A DNA stretch of 64,000 nucleotides, from the NCBI GenBank assembly GCA_016709145.1, contig JADJEK010000001.1:1426001-1490000 (forward strand). The letters run 5' to 3'. Under the pieces are notes generated by a model. It saw only the letters and a list, made by a program, of their open reading frames with translations. It was not told the origin of the DNA and searched no databases. The translations under genes and the position numbers were made by a program. Numbering within the stretch: position 1 is the stretch's first letter; the number at the start of each line of letters is the position of its first letter. Positions 16,907-24,449 of this stretch are shown here, piece by piece. Source of the DNA: Planctomycetota bacterium. GTDB taxonomy: Bacteria; Planctomycetota; B15-G4; JADJEK01.

Positions 16907-19105
16907 TCAGGGTCGAGGGAACGGGCTCAGGCGGTCCGCGATGCGCTCGTGCCAGCGCAACCGCGCCGCGTCGGCGAGCATGCGCCCGGCCCACGCGTAC
17001 ACGTTGAACTCGGCCACGATCGAGCGCAGCGCGTGCATGCGTGCGCGCTGCTCGTCCTCAGGCATCGACACGGCCAGCGCGATCGCGTCGGCGCAGCGCT
17101 CGACGTCGTAGGGGTTTACGACCAGAGCTTCGCTGAGTTCCTTCGACGCGCCGGTGAAGGAGCTCAGGATCAGCACGCCGCGTTCGTCCTCGCGCGAGGC
17201 GACGAACTCCTTCGCGACGAGGTTCATGCCGTCGTGGAGGCTCGACACGAAGCAGAAGTCCGCGGCTCGATAGTGCGTCAACACCGCCGGCTGCTCGTGG
17301 TGCGCACGCAGCATGAGGATCGGCCGATACGCGTCGGTCGCGTACCGCGCGTTGATGCGCTCGGCTTCGGCGAGCACGCGACGATCGAAGTCCTGGTACT
17401 CCCCGATCAAGCTGCGCGATGGCGCCGACAACTGCGCGAAGCACAGCACGCCACGCAACTCGGGGTAACGGTCCAACGCGCGCTCGACGGCGTGGAAGCG
17501 CTCGAGGATGCCCTTGGTGTAGTCGAGTCGATCGACGCCGACGCCGAGCTTCGCGTGCGCGGGCAATCCGAGCCGTTCGAACACGACGCGGCGACACTCG
17601 GTCGGCGTGGGAGCTTCGTTCGGCCAGCGCAGCGGCCACTCGATCGAGATCGGATACGGGCGTACGAGGCAGATGTTGCCGCCTTGCTCGACGCCCTGCG
17701 TCTCGCGATCGATGCGCGATTCGAGGTAGCGGTCGGCGGACTCGAGGAAGTTGTTGCAGTGCTGGCGCGTGTGGAAGCCGAGGATCGAACTACCGAGCAT
17801 GCCGTCGAGCAGTTCCCTGGCCCACGGGCAGATGCCCATGCGTTCGGCGTTGGGCCAAGGGATGTGCCAGAACGTGATGATGCTGGCCTTCGGCAGACGC
17901 TCGCGGATCATGCGCGGCGCCAACGCGAAGTGATAGTCCTGGACGAGCACGATCGGATCGTCGCTGCCGGCTTCGGCGACGACCGCGTCGGCGAAGCGGC
18001 GATTGACCGCGCGGTAGTGCTCGAAGTCCGACTGACGGAACGTCGGCCGCACGTGCGCGATGTGGCAAAGCGGCCACAGACCTTCGTTCGCGAAGCCGTA
18101 GTAGTACCCCTTCTCCTCCTCGGCGTTCAGCCACAGGCGACGCAGCGTGTACTGCGGCTTGTCCGGCGGGACCTGGACGTGATCGCTCGCGTCGACGGAC
18201 TCGCGGTCGGCGTTGCCGGAGCCATGCGCGATCCACACGCCGGAGCACGCGCGCATCACGGGCTCGAGCGCCGTGACCAGGCCGCTGGCCGGATGCAGCA
18301 CGCGCACCGTGCCGTCGTCGGAGCGCACGTGCATGTACGGCTCGCGGTTCGCGATGACGACCAAGCGCTCGCCCATGAGCTCGGTACGCAGGAGCTGCTT
18401 CAGTCGTGCGGGAGTCCACGGCACACCCGCGGCGCTCGAGCGCTGGTCGCCGATGCTCCTGGACAGTGCGCGCAGATCTTGAAGGAGTGGCCGGAAGCGC
18501 GGCTCCTTGGTCTCGCCGCGCACGTAGCTGCGCAGGCGCGCGGTCCAAGCGCGGAACGAGAGTCGCGAGCCGATCAACAGCGCCAGGATCCCGCAGACCG
18601 CGAAGGCGACGAACAGCGTGAGCAAGAACCGATCGACGACGTCCTGGCGACGCAGCACGAAGCTCAGATCGTGCACGACCAACGCGTGCGTCGCGGTTCC
18701 CGACGTCGCCAGCGGGACCGCGCTGATCTGGATCTGGTGTTCGTCGGCGTCGACGATGCGATGCGAGATCTCGTCGCCGAGCTCGACGCCGAGGCTCGGG
18801 CCATGCAGGTTCTTCGGATAGTCGCGCGACGCGACCAGGACGTCGCCGTGAGCGTCGCACAATGCGACCGCGAGGATGCGCTCGTCGTGCGTGATCGCTT
18901 CGAACAGCGCCTTGATGCGCGCCGGCTCGTCCGCGTGTTCGATCAACGACGAACGCGCGCCGGCGATCGCGAGCTGTGCGCGCAGCGCGAGGTCGCGTTC
19001 GAACCAACGCATCGTCGTCAGCGTGACGACGCGCGAGACGACGAACAGCGCGCCGGCGAGGCACAGCAACAGCAGCGCGACGATGCGGAGAGTGGAGAGC
19101 TTCAT
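16907..19105 (-). CDS. otsA: Trehalose-6-phosphate synthase fused to an N-terminal membrane sensor-like region
   Basis: The C-terminal 480 residues are a GT20 synthase: VVIANREPYMH at about 247, VLVQDYHFALAPRM, FWHIPWPNAERM, VGVDRLDYTKGI and SSLHDGMNLVAKEFVA. It joins UDP- or ADP-glucose to glucose 6-phosphate. Unlike the 450-500-residue stand-alone enzyme, this 732-residue protein has two membrane helices, at about 7-29 and 158-182, enclosing an extracytoplasmic domain (about 30-157). A HAMP-like segment follows, before the enzyme. This arrangement suggests that an external cue controls synthesis. otsB follows after one base and the GH15 gene diverges from an 85-base intergenic region. Confidence 0.92.
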   Translation of the reverse strand: MKLSTLRIVALLLLCLAGALFVVSRVVTLTTMRWFERDLALRAQLAIAGARSSLIEHADEPARIKALFEAITHDERILAVALCDAHGDVLVASRDYPKNLHGPSLGVELGDEISHRIVDADEHQIQISAVPLATSGTATHALVVHDLSFVLRRQDVVDRFLLTLFVAFAVCGILALLIGSRLSFRAWTARLRSYVRGETKEPRFRPLLQDLRALSRSIGDQRSSAAGVPWTPARLKQLLRTELMGERLVVIANREPYMHVRSDDGTVRVLHPASGLVTALEPVMRACSGVWIAHGSGNADRESVDASDHVQVPPDKPQYTLRRLWLNAEEEKGYYYGFANEGLWPLCHIAHVRPTFRQSDFEHYRAVNRRFADAVVAEAGSDDPIVLVQDYHFALAPRMIRERLPKASIITFWHIPWPNAERMGICPWARELLDGMLGSSILGFHTRQHCNNFLESADRYLESRIDRETQGVEQGGNICLVRPYPISIEWPLRWPNEAPTPTECRRVVFERLGLPAHAKLGVGVDRLDYTKGILERFHAVERALDRYPELRGVLCFAQLSAPSRSLIGEYQDFDRRVLAEAERINARYATDAYRPILMLRAHHEQPAVLTHYRAADFCFVSSLHDGMNLVAKEFVASREDERGVLILSSFTGASKELSEALVVNPYDVERCADAIALAVSMPEDEQRARMHALRSIVAEFNVYAWAGRMLADAARLRWHERIADRLSPFPRP

Positions 19106-19190
19106 TGCCGCACACGGTTAGCATTTGCCCCGCGCGTGTGCGACACATTCTCAATCGGCGCCGCGCGCGCTACCGGAGCCCGTGACGACG

Positions 19191-20957
19191 ATGACGCGAC
19201 TCGAAGACATGGGATTGATCGGGAACTGTCAGTGTTCCGCGTTGGTGTCCGCGTACGGCGACGTGGTGTGGAGTTGCTTGCCGCGCTTCGACTCCGAACC
19301 CGCGTTCGCGTCGTTGTTGCACGACGACGGCGGCGGCGCGTTGTCGATTCGACCCGCGCTCGGCGAGAAGGGCACGCAGCGGTACATCGAGAACACGAAC
19401 GTGCTCGAGACCACGTTCCACTGCGCCGATGGCGTGTTCCGCGTGCTCGATTTCGCTCCGCGGTTTCGGCGCTACGACCGCATGTACCGCGCGTCGCAGC
19501 TCGTGCGCATCGTCGAACCGATCGCGGGGACGCCCCGCATCCGCGTCTCATGCGAGCCCGTGACGGGATGGGCGCGCCAGCGCTGCGAGTCGATCGCAGG
19601 GTCGAACCACGTGCGGTACTTGCGCCCGGAGCACGCGCTGCGCCTGACGACGAACGTTCCGCTCGCATATCTCGGCGGGCCCGCGTTCGCGCTCGTCGAG
19701 AAGCGGCACATGGTGTTCGGCCTCGACGTCTCGCTGGAAGACACGCTCGAAGAAACGTGCGATCGCTTCCTGGCCTCGACGCTCGCGCACTGGATCCAGT
19801 GGGTGAAGCAGTGCAACGTGCCGCCTTGGTACCAACAGGCCGTGATCCGCTCGGCGTTGGTGTTGAAGCTGCACTGCTTCGAGGACACGGGCGCGATCGT
19901 CGCGGCGACGACGTGTTCGATCCCCGAAGCGCCTGGATCCGGCCGGACGTGGGACTACCGCTATTGCTGGCTGCGCGACGGGTACTACTCGTTGAACGCG
20001 TTCCGCCTGCTCGGGCAGTTCGAGGAGCGCGAGCGCTTCTTGCACTACCTGATCAATGTCGCGTCGCTCGATCCGCCGAACCTCGCGCCGCTGTATCGCA
20101 TCGACGGCACGATCGACGCGAACGAGTGGGTGGCGACCGCGTTCGCGGGCTTCGAAGGCCACGGGCCGGTCCGCGTCGGCAACGCGGCCGCGGCGCAAGC
20201 CCAGCACGACGTCTACGGCGAGATGGTGCTCGCGCTGGCGCCGATCTTCCTCGACCGCCGTTTCGTCGCGGAACGCTCGAGCGCCACGGAGGCGCTGATC
20301 AAGCGGCTCGCGGATCGCGCGATCGCCGTCGCGGGGACGCCCGACGCGGGAATCTGGGAGTACCGCAGCGCGGCGGTTCCGCAGACGTTCTCGACGCTGA
20401 TGTGCTGGGCGGCCGCGGATCGAGCCGCGCGGATCGCGCGTCTGTGCAACTGGCCACAACCGGAGCGTTACGCGGCCGAAGCGCAGCGCATCCATGCCGA
20501 TCTCACGCAGCACGCGTGGAATGCGCAGCGCGGCACCTTCGTCGGCACACACGGCGGGGATTCGCTCGACGCTTCGATGCTGCAGGCGATCACGCTGCGC
20601 TTCCTGCCGCGGAGCGACCCGCGCCTCGCGAGCACCGTCGACGCGATCCGCAAGGAACTCGACCGCGACGGCTGGCTGATGCGTTACCGCCACGACGACG
20701 GACTGGGACATCCCGAGCTCGCGTTCCTCATCTGCACGTTCTGGTTGATCGAGGCGCTGGCGCAGCTCGGCCGCGTCGACGAGGCGCGTGAGCTCATGGA
20801 GCGTTCACTCGCGTGCGCGTCGCCGCTCGGCTTGCTCGCGGAGGATTACGACCCGCGGGCCGGACGTCTGTGGGGCAACTTCCCGCAGGCGTATTCGCAC
20901 GTCGGGCTGATCCACGCCGCGTTCGCGACGGCGCCCGACTGGCACGACGAGTTGTGA
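19191..20957 (+). CDS. Glycoside hydrolase family 15 (glucoamylase or trehalase)
   Basis: The 588-residue protein starts at ATG 19191 (MTRLEDMGLIGNCQCSALV), the usual start of bacterial GH15 proteins; a GTG three codons upstream is possible. GH15 landmarks are RTWDYRYCWLRDGYYSLNAF at about residue 250, GHGPVRVGNAAAAQAQHDVYG at about 325, GIWEYRS near 385 with MCWAAADRAAR after it, and LLAEDYDP near the C-terminus. No signal peptide is seen, so it should be cytoplasmic. Next to otsA and otsB a trehalase activity, known for mycobacterial GH15 members, is attractive, but alpha-glucan hydrolysis cannot be excluded. Confidence 0.9.
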   Translation: MTRLEDMGLIGNCQCSALVSAYGDVVWSCLPRFDSEPAFASLLHDDGGGALSIRPALGEKGTQRYIENTNVLETTFHCADGVFRVLDFAPRFRRYDRMYRASQLVRIVEPIAGTPRIRVSCEPVTGWARQRCESIAGSNHVRYLRPEHALRLTTNVPLAYLGGPAFALVEKRHMVFGLDVSLEDTLEETCDRFLASTLAHWIQWVKQCNVPPWYQQAVIRSALVLKLHCFEDTGAIVAATTCSIPEAPGSGRTWDYRYCWLRDGYYSLNAFRLLGQFEERERFLHYLINVASLDPPNLAPLYRIDGTIDANEWVATAFAGFEGHGPVRVGNAAAAQAQHDVYGEMVLALAPIFLDRRFVAERSSATEALIKRLADRAIAVAGTPDAGIWEYRSAAVPQTFSTLMCWAAADRAARIARLCNWPQPERYAAEAQRIHADLTQHAWNAQRGTFVGTHGGDSLDASMLQAITLRFLPRSDPRLASTVDAIRKELDRDGWLMRYRHDDGLGHPELAFLICTFWLIEALAQLGRVDEARELMERSLACASPLGLLAEDYDPRAGRLWGNFPQAYSHVGLIHAAFATAPDWHDEL

Positions 20958-21084
20958 ACGAGGTCGCGACGGACTTCGTGCGTTCCCCGTCGATTTCGCT
21001 CGACGCATTCGACGACGTCCTCTAACTCTGCGCGCCCTGACGCCCGGCCGCGCAGGATCCATCGAAAGAACAGGAGCTCGAGGA

Positions 21085-22632
21085 ATGCAGTCGACGACCC
21101 CCGGCGCAGGTCACGCTCAGGCTTTGGCGAGCGGATCTCTCTGGTTCCGCGTGTTCATGGGTCACTCGGCACCGTGGTACAAGCGCGCGATCCTCGCGTT
21201 CCTCGTTTTGAATCCGTTGCTCTACTTCGGGCTGAAGGCGGCGGTCGGCGCAGACACGGCGGGATTCGCGGTCGGCTGGCTGGTGTTGCTCGAGTTCATC
21301 TTCACGCTCGCTCTCGCGCTGAAGTGCTATCCGCTGTTGCCGGCCGGACTCTTGACGATGGAAGCCCTCGTGCTCGGGCTCACGTCGCCGGACCATATGT
21401 TCAAGGAGGCGGAGCACAACTTCCCGGTCATCCTTCTGCTCGTGTTCGTCGTCGCGGGAGTGAACTTCCTCAAGGAGTGGCTGGCCGTCGTCTTCACGGC
21501 GATCCTGTTCTCGACGCGGTCGAAGACGGTGCTGTCGCTGCTGTTCTGCATGGCGGGCGCGCTGCTGTCGGCGTTCCTCGACGCGTTGACCGTGACCGCC
21601 GTGATCATCGCGGTCTGCAAGGCGTTCTACGACGTCTACGCCGACTGGCGTTCGCGTGTCGGGCAGAGCGACGACGCGCCGCTCGATGAGTTCCGCGCGT
21701 TCCTGCGCAGCCTCGTGATGCACGCGTTGGTCGGTACGGCGCTCGGCGGCGTGATGACGATGGTCGGCGAGCCGCAGAACCTGCTGATCGCGAAGCAGAT
21801 GTCCTCGCTGCTGCCGCCCGATCGTGCGGAGCACTGGGGTTTCGTCGGATTCGTGATCCACATGGCGGTCATCACGGTGCCGACGCTGATCGTCGGACTG
21901 ACGACGACGATCCTGTGCGAGAAGCTCAAGCTGTTCGGCCACGGCGCGCAGATGCCCGACGAGGTGAGGCGTGTGCTTCAGGAGTCGGCGGACGCGCAGC
22001 GCGCGGCGCGTACGAGCGCGGACCGCTTCCGCCTGAACGTCCAAGGCGCGTGCGCGATCCTGCTCGTGCTCGGGTTGGCGTTCCACGTCGCCGAGGTCGG
22101 CATCCTCGGGTTGTTCCTGATCGTGCTGGCGACGGCGTTCACGGGCGTCAGCGAAGAGCACCGCATCGGGCACGCATTCACCGAGAGCTTGCCGTTCACG
22201 GCGCTGCTCGTGGTGTTCTTCGGCATCGTCGCGATGATCGCGGACCAGGATCTGTTCCGGCCGGTCATCGACGTCGCGCTCGCGCAGCAAGCGCGTGGTC
22301 AGCTCATCGCGTTCTTCGGCTCGTCGGCGTTGCTGAGTGCGATCTCGGACAACGTCTTCGTCGCCACGGTGTTCATCAACGAGGCGTCCGCGGCATTCAC
22401 GGCGAACCGCATCGACGCCGACCAATTCGAGAAACTCGCGATCGCGATCAACTGCGGCACGAACGTCCCGTCGATCGCGACGCCGAACGGTCAGGCCGCG
22501 TTCCTGTTCATGCTGACCAGTGCGCTGGCAGCGCCGATCAAGCTCGACTACGTGCGCATGATCAAGATGGCGCTGCCGTACACGATCACGATGACCGCGG
22601 CGAGCTTGACCGCGGTGTGGTTGTGGCTGTGA
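21085..22632 (+). CDS. nhaB: Na+/H+ antiporter NhaB
   Basis: The 515-residue membrane protein has about 12 hydrophobic segments and the NhaB family's own sequence throughout: WYKRAILAFLVLNPLLYF near the N-terminus, LLSAFLDALTVTAVII, GTALGGVMTMVGEPQNL, LSAISDNVFVATVFINE and the C-terminal INCGTNVPSIATPNGQAAFL. It exchanges external protons for cytoplasmic sodium. The start at 21085 is supported by AGGAG and GAGGA just upstream. It lies 127 bases after the GH15 gene in the same direction, with no visible functional link to it. Confidence 0.95.
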   Translation: MQSTTPGAGHAQALASGSLWFRVFMGHSAPWYKRAILAFLVLNPLLYFGLKAAVGADTAGFAVGWLVLLEFIFTLALALKCYPLLPAGLLTMEALVLGLTSPDHMFKEAEHNFPVILLLVFVVAGVNFLKEWLAVVFTAILFSTRSKTVLSLLFCMAGALLSAFLDALTVTAVIIAVCKAFYDVYADWRSRVGQSDDAPLDEFRAFLRSLVMHALVGTALGGVMTMVGEPQNLLIAKQMSSLLPPDRAEHWGFVGFVIHMAVITVPTLIVGLTTTILCEKLKLFGHGAQMPDEVRRVLQESADAQRAARTSADRFRLNVQGACAILLVLGLAFHVAEVGILGLFLIVLATAFTGVSEEHRIGHAFTESLPFTALLVVFFGIVAMIADQDLFRPVIDVALAQQARGQLIAFFGSSALLSAISDNVFVATVFINEASAAFTANRIDADQFEKLAIAINCGTNVPSIATPNGQAAFLFMLTSALAAPIKLDYVRMIKMALPYTITMTAASLTAVWLWL

Positions 22633-22717
22633 GAGAACGTGAATCGATCCAATCGATTGACGGTCTCAACCGCTGAGCCGGCCTACGGCACGATCGTGAG
22701 GACGTCGAGGTTGGCAA

Positions 22718-22761
22718 AAGGGGTCAGCCCCCGTGCGTTCTCGCACGGGGGCTGACCCCTT
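22718..22761. repeat. REP-like palindrome, 20-bp arms, downstream of the transposase gene
   Basis: Bases 22718-22737 (AAGGGGTCAGCCCCCGTGCG) and 22742-22761 are exact reverse complements around the loop TTCT. The last codons and stop of the transposase frame (stop at 22724-22726) lie inside it. The same palindrome occurs on the other side of the gene at 23502-23544. Confidence 0.9.
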
Positions 22762-23353
22762 CGAGGTCGGCGCGCGTGACCCGGCGGCCCCGCCTCGAGG
22801 CGGCGCGAATCGCGCTCAACGCGGCGTCAGCGAGTGGTTCATGGAGCCACGTCGTGTAATCCTCGATGCGCCGCAGCGGTTCCCACGTCTCGAGGACGAC
22901 GCCGTCCGGCAGCCGCAGTGCATTGGCGCGCGCGGAGGAGAACTCGTACCGCTCCGCACGTGCGACGATGCCGGCGCGGACCGGGTTCAACTCGACGTAG
23001 CGAACTGCCGTATCCGCGACATCGGGGTCGAACGGGTTCGAGAAGAAGCGCTCGCCGAATAGGTGTCCCGTGAGCCCGTACTTCGCGTTCATGCGTTGCG
23101 CGTGCTCCGAGTGGAGACGCGAGATGAACTTCGAGAGCCCCGTCTCGTCCTTCGTGATGACGACGAAGTGGATGTGGTTCGTCATGAGGGCATACGCGAC
23201 GAATCGAATGCCGAACAGGTCCGCGTAGTACCGCAGCGAGCGCAAGTAGCTGCGACGGTCGTCGACGGTATGGAAGATGTCTCGACCATCGTTGCCGCGA
23301 TGAGTCACGTGGTAGAGGAGGCCAGGGACGATGATGCGAAGTGGGCGTGGCAT
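22724..23353 (-). CDS. REP-associated tyrosine transposase (Y1_Tnp / IS200-like, RAYT)
   Basis: This 209-residue protein begins MPRPLRIIVPGLLYHVTHRG, the usual RAYT N-terminus; a GTG at 23398 would add 15 residues. The HUH metal-binding motif is NHIHFVV, preceded by ALMT. The catalytic-region Tyr lies in AVRYVELNPVRAGIV. Such enzymes nick and mobilise REP palindromes rather than themselves, and identical palindromes flank this gene on both sides. Its C-terminal residues (GVSPRARTHGG) are encoded by the palindrome. Catalytic residues are intact, so it may be active. Confidence 0.93.
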   Translation of the reverse strand: MPRPLRIIVPGLLYHVTHRGNDGRDIFHTVDDRRSYLRSLRYYADLFGIRFVAYALMTNHIHFVVITKDETGLSKFISRLHSEHAQRMNAKYGLTGHLFGERFFSNPFDPDVADTAVRYVELNPVRAGIVARAERYEFSSARANALRLPDGVVLETWEPLRRIEDYTTWLHEPLADAALSAIRAASRRGRRVTRADLEGVSPRARTHGG

Positions 23354-23501
23354 GCGCCCAAGACGCTTCTCCGTCGCGCACGTGACCGCTTTCGGCACCC
23401 GCGTTTCTTAACTCACTGCTGAGCGGCGCCTTTGAAGCGGCACAACGAACTCGATGGGTGAGCGCGCGGCGAGCAAGCGTGCGCGGAACGTCGAAATCGC
23501 G

Positions 23502-23544
23502 AAGGGGTCAGCCCCCGTGCGTTCTCGCACGGGGGCTGACCCCT
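23502..23544. repeat. REP-like palindrome upstream of the transposase gene
   Basis: Bases 23502-23521 match 22718-22737 exactly and pair with 23526-23544 around the same TTCT loop; only the outermost pair is lost. It lies about 150 bases upstream of the transposase start in the same orientation and runs directly into a short tandem repeat. Confidence 0.9.
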
Positions 23545-23585
23545 CTTCGGCGGACCCCTCTTCGGCGGACCCCTCTTCGGCGCGG
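23541..23585. repeat. 15-bp tandem repeat, three copies
   Basis: The unit CCCTCTTCGGCGGAC occurs at 23541-23555 and 23556-23570 exactly, and at 23571-23585 with the end changed to GCGG. The first copy overlaps the right arm of the REP-like palindrome, so the repeat probably arose by slippage or transposase action at its edge. The rest of the 271-base gap (23354-23624) shows nothing else. Confidence 0.85.
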
Positions 23586-23624
23586 GCCGATTGCGCAAGC
23601 TTCAGGACCGGCGAGGTCGCCGCG

Positions 23625-24263
23625 TCAGAAGCACTCGAGGTACTGACACCCCGGGATCGGTGGTTGGATCGTCATCTTGGTGACGTTCGACAGCAGCGGG
23701 AATCCGCTGACCGGGATGTGCGCCCCTTGGAAGAACACATCGACGCCGACCGCGGCGGGGATGTTCGGGATGAAGAAGCGCACGGCTTCGCAGACCGCCG
23801 TCTTCGGGCCGGCCGCGAACAGGAACATGAAGTTCGGATCGAGCAGGAACGTGCCGGTCTCCTGCGACACCGGGATCGTCGCGGTCGCGAACGAGCCGAA
23901 CAGGACGTACGAACCGTCGATCGGCGACGGGCACATGTCCAATGACACTTCGCAGCCGAGCCCGGCCGCATTGCACGTGAACACCTGGAACGCGCTGTTC
24001 GTGGCACCGCTCGCGATCATGAATTCGCACGGCCCAGGCTGATTCAGGTTTCCGGTGACGGTGACCTGTTGACCGAGCCCGGACAGATCCACGGTCGTGA
24101 CGAACGCGACGCCGACGCTGGTGTGCTCGACGATGATCCCTTGATTCCCGCAGTACGTGCCCGGAACGAGACGACCCGAGATGGACGCGGGGACGGACTG
24201 CGCCGACGCGGAGGACGCGACGAGCGCCAAGCAGGCGGCGACGATCGAACGGTGGAACGACAT
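23625..24263 (-). CDS. Small secreted protein of unknown function, cysteine-containing
   Basis: The ATG at 24263 has AAGGG upstream and opens the signal peptide MSFHRSIVAACLALVASSAS, cleaved near ASA-QSVP. The 212-residue product is beta-rich with spaced Cys (GTYCGNQ, GPCEFM, TCNAAGLGCEVSLDMC, CQYLEC) that could form disulphides outside the cytoplasm. I do not recognise the family. It diverges from the transketolase gene over a 186-base gap and lies just beyond the transposase/REP element. Confidence 0.7.
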   Translation of the reverse strand: MSFHRSIVAACLALVASSASAQSVPASISGRLVPGTYCGNQGIIVEHTSVGVAFVTTVDLSGLGQQVTVTGNLNQPGPCEFMIASGATNSAFQVFTCNAAGLGCEVSLDMCPSPIDGSYVLFGSFATATIPVSQETGTFLLDPNFMFLFAAGPKTAVCEAVRFFIPNIPAAVGVDVFFQGAHIPVSGFPLLSNVTKMTIQPPIPGCQYLECF

Positions 24264-24449
24264 GGGTGACCCTTCTTCGAGAAGCAGCGGGGGAAGCAGC
24301 GAGACGACGGACTCGAGAGCATGGGCAGCGGTCGGACGGACCCGGTCTACGTCGAATCCGATCGAGTGACAACGTCGGAAGCGGCCCAGAGCGCCAAGTG
24401 TGACATCCCCGGGGGACCTTCGCCGGGTCGGCTGCTAAGCTCCCGCGCC

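Noticed and set aside
22718..23585. CRISPR-like arrangement of repeated palindromes
   Set aside because: Only two palindromes, about 780 bases apart with a transposase gene between them, plus a contiguous 15-bp tandem repeat with no spacers. No cas genes.
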